Assembly: GCA_020744425.1 (NCBI GenBank)
Contig: JAGMUV010000045.1
Coordinates: 62,001 to 126,000, forward strand
Origin: Dactylonectria macrodidyma
Lineage: Eukaryota > Ascomycota > Sordariomycetes > Hypocreales > Nectriaceae
DNA length: 64,000 nt
Reading direction: 5' to 3'
Below, one piece after another: positions 32,561 to 43,212 of this stretch; position 1 is the stretch's first letter, and every line of letters starts with the position of its first letter. The notes under the pieces were generated by a model. The model was not told where the DNA came from. It saw only the letters and a list, made by a program, of their open reading frames with translations, and did no database searches. Position numbers and translations under genes: made by a program.

Positions 32561-33199
32561 CCATCGTGCATCTCACATCGACAAATCTCACTCTCACCCA
32601 AGCAAAGTGTCGGTTACACCAAACGCCATCGCCCTTCCCACTTCCCCGACCACATTCCCTCTTCCCTCGGCCTCTCTTCCCTCTTTCCTTGGCCTCTCTT
32701 CTCTCTTGCCCAAGCCGTGCCGTGACATCGACAAGTCGGTCATCTTACATTCTCCCCCTCTTTCATCTCCTCACCAACGACCTCGCCCCAGGCCCCGCCT
32801 TGTCTTACATCACAATCTCTCTTGCTTTTTTTGCGCGCAAGCTGTCCAAAGAGGTCCTAATCTGACCATGAGACTCTCAAACACTAAGGACCCCCGGGCA
32901 TTTTAGACACACACAAAAATACATCTCCTCGGCATCTACCTCCCGCATCACCCATCACCCCCCAGGCAAACTATCACGTCCCACAGGACGCTATCGAGTC
33001 CCCCTACCTACCTCCATTGTCCTGTGGTGCGTCAGGATCGATGAGGCGGCGGCGGTGATAGCCGCTAGACCACGCATCTAGTGCGCAGCTTGATCAAAAG
33101 ACTTGCCAATAGCTCCGCTAACATCAAACAAAACCCTTCACCACAGCTTGTGCCCCTGCTCGCCAGGGCTTGAGATTGCATGCCGATTTTACCCGTATC
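32561..33199. other. CT-rich leader without a downstream gene
   Basis: 32570-32850 is strongly pyrimidine-rich on the plus strand (repeated CCTCTCTTCCCTC-type blocks), as in promoters and 5' leaders of highly expressed fungal genes. No recognisable coding sequence follows, so it may be a promoter orphaned by rearrangement. Confidence 0.4.
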
Positions 33200-33240
33200 A
33201 GGAACGCGATATGCGTCTCCGGCACGCCTATCGCGTTCCT
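33200..33240. repeat. Hairpin, 11-bp arms
   Basis: AGGAACGCGAT and its exact complement ATCGCGTTCCT enclose 19 bases that themselves contain GCGT and ACGC. It lies 97 bp left of a short inverted-repeat element. Confidence 0.85.
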
Positions 33241-33336
33241 GCTACCTGTCAGATCGGGATCGGACCCCTTCGCTGAATGAATGAGCTTAGACCACTCCGC
33301 GACCTCTTCCCTCACGATTCGAGCTCGATTCAGACT

Positions 33337-33514
33337 ATCTCTTTGACTGCGCAAATGCTGGTGGGGCTGCCTGTAACAAATCGGATCAGAGCTGGTACAC
33401 ATTTCAGTTAGTAGATACTTGAGCAACAGCGAAGCTGCTCGCACACAGATTGGTATCTGCCAAACCTGGGGAAGTCCCATGCTGCCCCACCAGCATTTGC
33501 GCAGTCAAAGAGAT
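33337..33514. mobile_element. 178-bp MITE-like element with long terminal repeats
   Basis: The left end ATCTCTTTGACTGCGCAAAT continues through GCTGGTGGGGC and is matched by the inverted right end over about 35 bp with one or two mismatches. There is no coding capacity. The outer TCTTTGACTG resembles the TCCCTTTGACTG ends of family A, so the two may share a transposase. The target duplication is unclear. Confidence 0.8.
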
Positions 33515-35774
33515 CTCAGGCCACCGATGTTGCAACGTCATGATCCCGTCTGTGGCCCGTGACGGCCCGCTATATCGAGGCATGTTGCAATTGGTTTTTG
33601 GCATCGGGTTCCATTGCTCCTTTAGCACAGGCGGCGACGCATTCTGCTAACAAGTCAGTTGTGGAGCCGCGGAACCTTATGACAATTACTGCAGTAGTGT
33701 GGCCCGCTGTAGCGGATCCCATCCCTTTCAAGATCGGCGAGTCCAGGTCAAAGCAAATGGTTTAAGGCTTAGCGTGCGGTATCAGCGTCCTCCATTCAAT
33801 GTCAGTGCGGAGCTAAGTGCGTGAACCGCCGAACAAAGGCTAAGTTTAGCGAACTGGTGGTAGCCTTTCATCTCCGCTAGTTATTATAGGCTAGTCGTGC
33901 GCCACCCAACCAGCGCCACCCAGAACCCCGCCCAAGACACCTTCAGTGTAGCATATCCTGCGTCCAATCCGGGGATGACACAAGCCGGTGCTGATCATGC
34001 AGTCGCGCCACAACTGCAGTCGACATCGCAAGTGATGACTTGTCGAGTTCGCCAACTGTAGGATTTATGACAGGTGATGAGGCGGCCTAGAGCTGACACG
34101 CTCCTCGCGCAAGTGGTCTGATCAAGCCCTCTAGCATAACAATATAGCAAACAACAATTTGAGTCCCTAATCCCGCCAGGCATGCAGACCCAGAATATGC
34201 GATCGAGAATATATTAGATACTGCGGGTGGTTTGAGGTTTCCTCCTGCAGAACAGAGGGAAGCGCAATGGAACTTGTCACCGCGTCGCATACATGTAAGA
34301 TGGTTCCCTAGCAGCGAGGCCTTGGATGATCCTGCATCGTATGAACTTACTTGATTGCTGGGACCTAAATTGAATGGTGAGCTCGGGACACCCTCTGATG
34401 ACTAACCTAGCTGAGACTTGGCTGGAGGGCTGAGGCGCTAGGATGGGAGAACGCCTCAATACGACGCCTGGCCGAATCGCAACCAGCCCAAAGCGTTAAG
34501 CCCTGCATCACCGCATGAGACCATCGTTTCTTTTTCGGGACCACGGTGAATAAAACCAAAGCACGTACGTTGACATGCAGAAGAGTCGGGATACGGTTGC
34601 TGCTGGAGGACGCTGTTTTCGAGCCTAGCAGTGTTGGATGGCCTATTAATAAGGTTATTCAGTGGGCCCATGGTCTAGTTAATACTTAAGATATTAAATC
34701 TTTTATACTAACATAGTTCGTAAGTGGGCGCCACATGAGAGATAATCGAGCTGCTTCGACGGGTGCCCGCCTGCTACCGGCTACCAATGTGACACGACGC
34801 CTCATGCCTAAACTGGACGAGCTGCGTTAGCATCGACCTTTCGGATGATAGTTTCACTCTATGACAGCTGAAAACGATCTGTGTCAATGTTTCACACATT
34901 GACGGGTCTCCCCGAGCGTTTGGGCTTGCCGCTATTGAGACAAATCGACAAATCGGGAGAAACATGCCTCCGCCGTCCGTGCGCAAGCCGCAGCGGCAGG
35001 GGGATGAACGGTGATAACCCCTGATAGTGTGACGGCTCTCAGGCCCCCCCGGGCCGCGGAGGCTTAGACTGCGGCATCAGAAATTGATATGTGAGGAGGA
35101 CGAGGAAAGAAGCAAGTCATGATGAGAGACTGTCGCCCAACTAATTGACGCGGGCGCCATAGCACATCTCATGAGAAAGGGTGCCACTGGTTGGCAACTC
35201 AAAGAGGGGGGAGGGGGTCGAAACTGGAGTACCTGGTACTGGAACTTAGCTGCGGATCTGCACAGCGTACAGAGTACGGAGCGCAGTACATAAAGGCACA
35301 AGAGGGACCCGGACGACTCAGGAAGCCTTGTCGGGAGACTCGAATGGCCTGAGACTTGGAGGCCCCGACCATCCTCTTTATTGTTACGTCAGAAGTATCA
35401 GTCAGAAGTATCAGCCAGAGGTTCCGTCATCACTCGCCTGTTATCACTCGTCAGTTCAAAGTCAAGAGCCCCAAGGAGGTTTTCTGTCCTCTCAAACATA
35501 ATAGACGCCTGCCCACCCACACATTAAAACAGACTCACATATAGAGAGAGATGGGGAAAGGGATGGCTTGACCCAGTGAGGCTGCTCGAGAAAACACGAA
35601 GCCCCTTAAACGTACTGTTACACGTAACAATGCACACGCACATCCTCCATCTCACACATCGCCCATCTACGCATAATATACTTCTACCACAGAAAGCCCT
35701 CAGTCGCTCCGAACTCAGATAGACACGACCAGGCCACCCCACGCCCTCACCATCCGCGATACCCACCACCCCCA
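33515..35774. other. Gene-poor region and upstream region of the zinc-cluster gene
   Basis: No recognisable gene on either strand over 2.2 kb. The right-hand 150 bp before 35775 (ACGACCAGGCCACCCCACGCCC and similar) look like a fungal leader for the following factor. Confidence 0.4.
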
Positions 35775-37135
35775 ATGGAAATCATCACGCCCCAGGACTA
35801 CCGGAACAAAGCCCGTACGCGGCGGCGGTGCAGACTCCGGCCCTGCGACGCCTGCCGCAAGCGCAAGACGCGCTGCGTGACCAAAGACAGCGACGGCGAC
35901 TGCGTCCACTGCCAGCTCCGGGCGACCGCTTGCACCTTCCAGTACTCTCCCCCGAAGCGCCAGGCCACCACCGGCGCGTACGGCCTCAGCGGCGACGAGC
36001 CCGCTCCGGGCCTCGACGACCCGAGCCTCCAGGACGGCCAGAGCCCCAGCCGGAGCTTCAGCCGGAGCCACAGCCGGAGCCGCGAGGAGTCGCGGGATGA
36101 GGTCCAAGTGCTCGTCTCCGAGATGCAGTCGCCGGTACAGTCGTTCCTCTCACCCGCCGAGACCCGCGCCTCCGGGAACAGCAGCAGCCAGTATCTCCAC
36201 CAGGCGCCGCCGTCCGTTATCGCGCCGGAGCTCGTCAAGCACGATCCTGATCCCCTGGAGCGGACGCTGGGCTGCGCTGGCATACGGCCGCCCGGTACAT
36301 ATCCACGACGATAACTGGACGGTCAAGGACCTCACTCCAGCCGATTTCTCCGACTGTGAGTGTGAAGGATCAGCAGTCACCCCAGGCCCAGGCCCAGGCC
36401 CATCTATTCAAACTCCTACACAGCGCGGACCTGTCGCGAGCAGGACACCGTTACTCTCTTCGCCAAGGCCAGGCCGCTCATCGATATGCTCACCAATTGG
36501 CATCATAGCATTCCTCCCACACTCCAGATGAATATCATCTACCAACGTCAGTTATGCTTTCACGGCTATCTCCACTTCTCCTATTACGGCGTGGCTATGA
36601 CACTGCTCCGCCGCCTCATCCGGTCCCACCACGCTGCACAGATGATCGAATTCTCTCCGACATCCGCCAGATCGCACTCCAGACTGCCCAGAGCGCCATC
36701 AGCTTCGTCACCAACCTTCGCCCAGACCACCTCGAGGCGTTCTGGTACTTCACCTCGCCTTACCTCTTTTCCCTGGTCGGCTCCTTCACGACCCTGCTCC
36801 TGGTAACATCTCTATCGTCCCAGGAGCGCCACTTTTGGCAGGAAACCCTCAATTCATATCTATGGAACCTGCGTATGATGAGCAAAAGCCACATACCTAT
36901 GCAGTATGCCGTGAATCGCCTCGAGGGCGCCATCCTGCGCGGCTTGGAGTATGCACTGGCTGTCAACCTCATCGAGCCACTTAACTGCAAGGTTAGCCTC
37001 ATGGTGGGGAATTATGCATCTGATGTCTATGAATATACCGACTTTGGTGATTGGGGCCTGGCTGTGGGGAATAAAGAAGCATATGATCTCCTCAGCGGTC
37101 TAGCCGTGCCGCCAGATCCCATGATGCCCAGATAA
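35775..37135 (+). pseudogene. Zn2Cys6 zinc-cluster transcription factor with several frameshifts
   Basis: N-terminal binuclear zinc cluster (residues about 24-55: CDACRKRKTRC, then CVHCQLRATAC), a linker rich in Ser-Arg repeats, and further right the fungal_trans-type regulatory region. The frame breaks near 36260, where one base must be skipped to reach YGRPVHIHDDNWTVKDLTPA. Other frames then carry YTARTCREQDTVTLFAKARP, LTNWHHSIPPTLQMN with GYLHFSYYGVAMTLLRRLIR, and finally DIRQIALQTAQSAISFVTNL with LEAFWYFTSPYLF to 37135. An intron could explain the switch near 36360, but the other shifts are too short for introns. The target pathway cannot be told. The 5' 480 bp are GC-richer than their surroundings. 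Confidence 0.8.
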
Positions 37136-37474
37136 TTTAGTCTACGGCAGAGTCTCTTGGTTTAGGAAGGCTTGAGGATTAGATGAGTAGTTCGGGTTCA
37201 AGATACAGGTACTACAGTAGCAATGAGTCATTAAATCTATGAACACACTTGATTATCTGAAGCCTCGCTTAACCATTATCCTCGCGTATCAAATACAGTC
37301 GCAGCGAGAACGATCTGTTATGATTCGCTGGCGTAGCCCCTTCTGATCCAAGCGGAGTAGATCCAACTCACGGCCATGACACTAAATGCTCCGACAGACT
37401 GACTAGTGTTACACTGCTGAGCCTGACTTGAAAGAGGACACTCACCAGGCGTCATCCCGGCCTATGTCCATGTT
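37136..37474. other. Intergenic
   Basis: Nothing recognisable between the factor pseudogene and the exchanger fragment. Confidence 0.4.
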
Positions 37475-37881
37475 ATGTCCAACGTCCCCGGTAACAATGG
37501 CCCTGGGGACGATCAAGGCAAACACCAGTACATGTCGCGAACAAGTGCGATCATACTCCTGGTGGCCTCGACAGGACTAGTCGCTGTTGGCGCCGAATTC
37601 ATGGTTAACTCAATCAACGACATCGTCTCAGGGAGGTCGGGCACCTCCGAGGCGTTCATCGCCTTGATCCTGCTGCCGATCGGGGGAAACGCGGCCGAGC
37701 ACGTCACGCAATCACGGTGGCCATGAAGAACAAGATGGACCTAGCCATCGGCATGATGGTTGGGAGCTCGATTCAGATCGCGATTCTCGTGACTCCACTA
37801 GTTGTGATTCTTGGGTGGGTCATGGTCAAAGGGATGAGCTTCTTCTTCACACTGTTCCAGACCGTGTCGATGTTCTACTAG
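37475..37881 (+). pseudogene. VCX1-type Ca2+/H+ exchanger, internal fragment with frameshift
   Basis: LLVASTGLVAVGAEFMVNSI, then SEAFIALILLPIGGNAAEHV and, in the next frame, MKNKMDLAIGMMVGSSIQIA and TPLVVILGW are the second conserved half of fungal vacuolar CAX exchangers, including the GNAAEHVT cation-binding motif. One base is missing directly after EHVT (about 37705), since the expected continuation is AITVAMKNKMD. The sequence ends at a TAG (37879-37881), and neither the N-terminal half nor the last membrane helices are found. The 3' end overlaps the end of a leftward small membrane protein. Confidence 0.85.
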
Positions 37882-38207
37882 GGTAGCTAACTTATCGGCG
37901 GACCAGTATCCCATGAGAAGTCCCAAAACGGTAGCTAAGACCAAAACAATGGTAATGGTATGGCTGGCGTAGAGTTTACCATTAAGGTCCTTTCTCCCTT
38001 CATCTGCATTCCAAACGATCCGGCCGTCGACCAAAAAAGCCACGAAGGCCGCAATGCCGATAACGAGAGATACATGGCGAGAATCGATTTTGAAGGCCAG
38101 CTTGACCGAGTCGAGTCAGCTGACTGAGTCCGTCGAGTTGCCCAAGTCGGTTGAGCTGGGAGACAAGATAGAGGTACCTCATCGTGCGAGTGTCCTTGCT
38201 CCGCCAT
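37798..38207 (-). CDS. Possible small two-TM membrane protein, 110 aa
   Basis: Exon 1 (38207-38178) reads MAEQGHSHDE. A 77-bp intron (GTACCT..TCAAG, branch CTGAC) joins to LAFKIDSRHVSLVIGIAAFV, with two hydrophobic segments (SLVIGIAAFVAFLV and TITIVLVLATVLGLLMGY) and a charged tail. The last 30 residues are antisense to the exchanger fragment, so the native C-terminus may have been lost when the two genes were brought together. I do not recognise the family. Alternative frames through exon 1 exist, so the splice is inferred. Confidence 0.4.
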
Positions 38208-38407
38208 CTTAGTAGGATGTAAACGCAATATCAACGAGAGTAGCACAAATAATGGAGGGCAGAGGAGACTATATAAGAAATCACCTGTCACGGCCAACTT
38301 GCGGCCTGCTGTGCAGGCGCTGTGACATGACCCTACTTGTATCACAGCCACGGGCGCAAACAAAGCCACCCCAATCACACTCCAATAAAATAGCCAATAC
38401 TTATGTA

Positions 38408-38572
38408 CAGTGGATGGCATTTAGTTTTGTTCTAAAGTGCCGTATCGCCGAAGTCGCCCCAACACACACTAAGGGAAACTGGGTCCTAGTTTCCCTTAAG
38501 TTAGGCTAGTCTGACTATTAGAGTGGCTGCCGCGATACCGCGGTTTGGATCAAAACTAAATGCCACCCACTG
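38408..38572. mobile_element. 165-bp MITE-like element with CAGTGG ends
   Basis: CAGTGGATGGCATTTAGTTT at the left and the inverse of AAACTAAATGCCACCCACTG at the right match over about 22 bp with one mismatch. An internal hairpin (AAGGGAAACT and AGTTTCCCTT near 38470-38496) is present. CAGTG-type ends suit hAT elements, but no 8-bp duplication is seen at the flanks. Confidence 0.75.
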
Positions 38573-39630
38573 TCACCAATAACGCCAAAGCTAATCCAGG
38601 TGAAGTTAACTAGGGCAGCCGTTTGCCAGTCCTTGCGTCTATTACTGTTCCATCACATGCCTAAGTACAAGTAATGAACTGCCTCCTGTTAGCTGGGCCG
38701 ACGTCTGCAAGTGGCAAGGTTTGCACGTCTGAGCCAAGCCACATGAACACGCCAGACGTGGCTTCGCAGATGTCCCAAGTTACCCTTCTTTCCTGCATTA
38801 AGGATGTTCACAGAAATCGATAAACCGCTTGAACTCGTTGGACGTGAGCCCTAAAATGGTCCAGATGGTCCAGCTTCACGCATGTGACTTACAGATTAGG
38901 TTTACGCCGAAGATCCGTGAGTATCATGCATGTTGGGGTCCAAATGATCTTGTACTGTATCTTTCTGCCCTGGCGTCGGACTTCTGCTAGGCGCGAAAAC
39001 TCATCTTCCAAACCCCTGCGGGCAGACGCTCGCTTCTTCAGGGTTAACGTACCTGACCGGTATTAGCTCGACCGCATTTCTTGCCAGGCCAGGCCTCGCT
39101 CCTTGGCAATGCCTTTCGGGGTTGCCCGTCCGCGAGGTTCCAACGTGAGATTGAATCATCACCGTAGACGGGCAGATAAGAACCTTGATCGTCATTAGAC
39201 TGCGAAGGTAGATGTGTGCTTTCTTTGTCTATTGGATGCTATTAATGTTGACTACAACTTAGAACCTAGGAGGCAGTGCCTACCTTGGGCGCTGATATTG
39301 TAACACATCCCACCTCCCCACTCATGACGGTCCCCCGTTCTTGCCCATAATTTGGCCCCAACTTTGGGTCGGCTGTGAAGAGGGAACACACCGCTGCCCA
39401 GCGTTTTAGTAATCCAATCATCCACGAACTTTCAGAGACACTGGCCATGCGGCTTTTGTGGCGCTTCTGAGGTAGTAGCAGGCGTAAAAAGCAAGGCCGG
39501 TGCAAATTAGCAACACTGCTAGTTGGTCATTCTTGCGTCATGATGTTCGTTTCCTTATTCTAACTTAACAGGCTTTAGCTTTCACATGTCATAGGCGGGA
39601 TCGAGAATTTACAAAGAATAACATCGCCTA
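38573..39630. other. Intergenic, no gene recognised
   Basis: Only short open frames without domains. Confidence 0.4.
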
Positions 39631-40153
39631 CTAACAGTTCTGGATGTCCTCAAGGCACTTATAGGCAAACTTAAAATCTGCTTTCCTCCTGTTCATCCTG
39701 ATCCTAATGTCAGTGAGCGCTTAGTGAGGCTGGTGCCAGTGATAACATACCAATGCTCTCGTAGTCAAAGAAGCCATACATGCCCTACTCAAACTCATCC
39801 GTAATATTCTTAGGCTTCTCATGCCGCCGGTAAGGGTGTAGCTGGACGTCGAAAAAGAACCATTGGCTTTCCCACTCGTCGGTTTGGGGGAAAGGGTACA
39901 CTTACATAGACAATGGCACATCGATATCATCAATATCGTTGAGGACTTCTATATGCTCTCCCGCTTCGTCATCGAAGACGCCGGGTCTGACGAATTGCAG
40001 CCGGACCGCCCCGGCCAAGTTATGCCCGCGGATAAGTTGCCGATCAGTGGATGCGGTTATCTCCAGTCCATCGAGACTGGAGAAGAATTGTGCCGCGAGT
40101 GAGTTTAGGGAAGGTTGCCCTTGGCCTGGGCCTAACGCCGATGAACGTGCCAT
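39631..40153 (-). pseudogene. Unrecognised duplicated gene, short copy
   Basis: The start MARSSALGPGQGQPSLNSLA is followed by AAQFFSSLDGLEITASTDRQ, LIRGHNLAGAVRLQFVRP and VPLSM, which align closely to the N-terminus of the gene starting at 51753. In-frame stops follow: TAA near 39895, then YPFPQTDEWESQWFFFDVQ (again matching the other copy), then TAG near 39789 before GMYGFFDYES. A 47-bp intron (39704-39750) leads to a last exon ending KADFKFAYKCLEDIQNC. After the shared 130 residues the C-terminus differs from the other copy. The sequence near 39895 (TATGTAAGT) also resembles a splice donor, so that stop may be in an intron. I recognise no known domain. Confidence 0.6.
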
Positions 40154-40349
40154 TGCCGAGGTAGGATGGTAGACGGTTTCTCGCTGCCCATTCACAGAGG
40201 GGACTGAATAGGGCTAATAAGTAAATGCGCAAGTCTATTCCACATTCTTTAACCACGCGAACATCGGGCATAAGCTGACCGGCGCTTATGTCCCTATTCC
40301 ATAAACAACTTCCTCAAACGTAAGAAAGAAAAGAGGGAAATTCAAAGAA
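40154..40349. other. Upstream region shared with the 51.7-kb copy
   Basis: Contains TCCCTATTC and GAAAAGAGGGAAATTC blocks that also occur upstream of the gene starting at 51753, so the duplication includes promoter sequence. Confidence 0.5.
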
Positions 40350-40935
40350 AGATCTCAGCAGCGAACTCTTAGCTGCCGTTCCGACGACCTCCCGCTGGAT
40401 GTTCGCCGAGCGATCGGACACCTGAAAGGGGAGACGGAAGTTGCCAAGGCATATATCCAAGCATTGCAGGTCAGCATAATGAACCTCACTGCCCCTCGAG
40501 TCGAAAGGCGGGCACCCTCATCCGCGGACTGCAGGCCAGAGACGAATTCCGCCAACGACACTCAGACCAATGGAATTTTCGACGGATCGGCTCAGGGGTC
40601 TTTTGAGCTCCCATGTGTCCCGCTCTAGGGTCATCGTGGTGTCTGCGTATGATTTCCAATCTCAACGCTTCCTGCGCGGGAATGACGAGTCTGCCTCTGA
40701 AGAACAGCGTGCCCATGTCGTCATGGTAATATTTCCCTGAACCTCCGGCTGTTCGCCGAACCCTCTCCGATCACGGAATGGCCGAGCAGTACCCAAACAG
40801 ACGGCGAAGAATATGACTCAATCCTGGTGATTGTATGCCGCATGACCAAGTTCAGCATTTTCTTACCCTGCAAGAAGACGTTGACGGCCGCCCAACTAGC
40901 GCAGCTGATCTACGAGCATGTGGAATGCCGGTAGT
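40350..40935. pseudogene. Ty3/gypsy integrase fragments in opposite orientations
   Basis: On the minus strand (40716-40486) GTLFFRGRLVIPAQEALRLE with HHDDPRAGHMGAQKT is the H2C2 zinc-binding start of a gypsy integrase. On the plus strand (about 40810-40935) YDSILVIVCRMTKFSIFLPC with TLTAAQLAQLIYEHV is the integrase catalytic core. The usual Asp of the V-V-D-R-x-T-K motif is Cys. The two halves of one protein pointing apart shows an inversion or two separate insertions. Confidence 0.75.
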
Positions 40936-41129
40936 AGAGAACCCACAGGGCACAAGCTGCACCTCTATACAAGACTTCAACGCACTATTCAGCTCTTTCC
41001 AGCAGACTGCCCAAGACCTCTCCTCCTGTTTAAATATCAGGCAGATAGTAACCGCACTATCCTCCAAGGCGACTCGAAACGAACCCCACGGCCAAGTTTA
41101 AAAAGTGGCTAAAAACCCTACCGCCGCGA

Positions 41130-41852
41130 GACTTAGTTTTGTACTCTGACGGGCCACGGCTCTCTTCAGGAACCACGGGGTATGGATACGCCATCTTTCG
41201 CAATGGCTTCTAGTCATCCACTGGATATAGACGCCTTGGCCCGGCAGAGGTCTTTGATGCAGAAACTCTCGGAGCTCTTGAGGGGTTGAAGAGGGCAGTA
41301 ACTTACGGAGCCAACAACCTCATCACCATCCACGTGTGCCTAGATAACCTGGCCGCTCCCGTGGGCCTTCTAGGCTACCCGGCCGACTCCTCGCAATCAG
41401 TCGTTATCGAATTCCGAGCCATTGCGGAAAATCATGATGTGTATGTTAGATGGTGCCCAGGACACAAGGACATTGAAGGAAACGAAAGGGCAGATGCCCT
41501 AGCAAAGCTAGGATGTGCTGAACCAGAACCTCCGAATGCCCAGTCCATACTCGTCTACCTACGCAGGAAAGGGAGGGCGCTGCCGAGAGAGCTTTTCAAG
41601 GCCTGGTGGTCTGAAAACGAACCCTCTCAATACAAGCCGCTAGGCCTCAAAGCCTCTCTCACCTGCCCCAAGGAGCTCCTCAGGCCCAGGGTATTACTGC
41701 GGCATCTCCTAGGTCGCAGCACGGCGACTTCGCAGGATTTCGAGCGTTTTGCTCATGAAGATGCAAGCCTGCTTTGCTCCTGCGGCAGGCGCAAATCCCC
41801 ACAACACCAGGATCTGCCCTGCACATTGATTCACATTGACGAAATCCGCTAG
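41130..41852 (+). pseudogene. LINE-type retrotransposon, RNase H and C-terminal fragment
   Basis: LYSDGPRLSSGTTGYGYAIF, then (after a TAG near 41212) GPAEVFDAETLGALEGLKRA, VCLDNLAAPVGLLGYPADSS and VRWCPGHKDIEGNERADALA form an RNase H domain with the D-E-D-D set of acidic residues, as in Tad1/CgT1-type fungal LINEs. It continues to a C-terminal region (KAWWSENEP, LLRHLLGRSTATSQDFERF) ending CSCGRRKSPQHQ. The reverse transcriptase is not present upstream. The order gypsy core then LINE tail shows nested debris. Confidence 0.85.
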
Positions 41853-42347
41853 ACACTATCAGACACACACTCCTGCGCCCTTCCTTTGTTATAGCTTCTC
41901 CTTTGATCTTATTTCTTCTCGGCTCGCAGGACGCTCGGCGGGTTCTCCTAGAAGGTGCAGACACGTCAGTTTGTTAGCGGAAGTGGAGGTTCACTAGGTT
42001 GGCCTAGCAGCCACGCAGCGGTGGAGTTGCTCTGACGCTAGGGTCTTTCACAGTCCCCTATCAAAAAGACTGTTTGAGTAATGGCAGCCAACTTGCTGCG
42101 TCCCTACTGCACGCTGACGAGCAGCGGGCTTAAACTTTTTTACAGAATCGATTATCTTGCGGGTGGTTGGGGTGAGAGTGTACTTGCTCTTGCTCTCGAT
42201 TCGGGCAGCCGACCAGCCATCAGGAACTGAGGAAATCCCAGCAAGGGATCGACTGAAGGGTGCCGCTTCCACTAAACTGGATGTTACTGCTGCTGTTGAT
42301 GTATCTTTCAAGCTATTGTTCCAGTTCTGATAGCGGATAATGATGCT
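41853..42347. other. Unassigned; leftward open frame at 42311-42048
   Basis: An 87-codon leftward frame (SSVPDGWSAARIESKSKYTL, TPTTRKIIDSVKKFKPAARQ) looks coding but I cannot place it in a family. It lies just downstream of the epoxide-hydrolase fragment. Confidence 0.3.
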
Positions 42348-42617
42348 CTAGTTGACGGGGTTCGGCAGACTATCCGCGTTTCCTACAAATGTTGGCGCCA
42401 GGACAAGGCAGGGATACCATAATTTCGTGCGCCATACAACAGCGCCGCCCCAGTCGTCGCCGCTAAGGATGACCTGTCCAGCCCCGACGATGCTAGCAGC
42501 AAGCTCTTTGATGTCAGCAGCAACGTTCGTGAACGTGCAGTACTCTAGGTCTTCCGGAGCGCCAGTAGCACCAAAACCAAGCATGTTTGGCACCACAACC
42601 TGAAATCCCAGAGACAT
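42348..42617 (-). pseudogene. Epoxide-hydrolase-like alpha/beta hydrolase, fragment
   Basis: MSLGFQVVVPNMLGFGATGA, then YCTFTNVAADIKELAASIVG, then VILSGDDWGGAVVWRTKLWY is the central part of a soluble epoxide hydrolase. It contains the nucleophile elbow (G-D-D-W-G-G, with the catalytic Asp) and the preceding R/G-F-G-x-T/S region. The oxyanion HGxP motif upstream and the Asp/His charge relay downstream are missing on both sides. It is therefore about a quarter of a gene and non-functional. Confidence 0.7.
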
Positions 42618-43212
42618 AAAGTAAGGAGTGGCTCATCAGACTCTCCGGTGCAATAAGGCTCTATAGTGATTAATACCTGATTGACTGAACTCTAGATAGC
42701 TTAGCGTACTGACTCTATAGGGTTTGGCTCCCTTGGCGACATACATTCCCATTCATTGGCTTCCCCAGCGACCGAGTCATCGTTAGTTTGCTTAGTGTAC
42801 AGCCTGAGGTCAATATGAAGCGACCGCTATTCCCTTCAGCCAGATGCCAGTCACATCGCGACAGAGCTTGCGCAGAGAGGGAGCACTCCTCACAGAACGA
42901 AGGGCCGCAGTCTGGGAACAAGTCGACTTGACGCTGCGCCTACTGTTGATTGATTCATCACCAGCAACGAGACGAGCTTGGTAGACGCGCGCGCATGCAA
43001 AACAGCCGGAAGCGGAGGACGATCAGCAGAGGAAGTTGGTGAGCGTGTCGACTGGCATTACCATTACTGACCCCACATTCTCCGCCAACGGTATATGCCG
43101 CCGCTAAAGCACAGCTCCTCGCCACCCTTCCCTCGGCTCGTGCCTTTTCCAAGCCGTATGCTCCAGACGCAGAAGTTTCCGGGATTCCCAGCTGACGTTT
43201 TGCTCTCAAAGA
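42618..43212. other. Intergenic, upstream of the DUF7703 gene
   Basis: No gene recognised. It should include the promoter of the rightward DUF7703 gene. Confidence 0.4.

Noticed and set aside
32566..32906. Two overlapping 99-codon plus-strand frames
   Set aside because: Their sequence is simply translated CT-rich DNA (Pro/Ser/Leu runs) with no domain; interpreted as promoter or leader.
35715..36283. Long minus-strand open frames in a GC-rich stretch
   Set aside because: They are shadows of the Zn2Cys6 exon; high GC keeps all frames open there.
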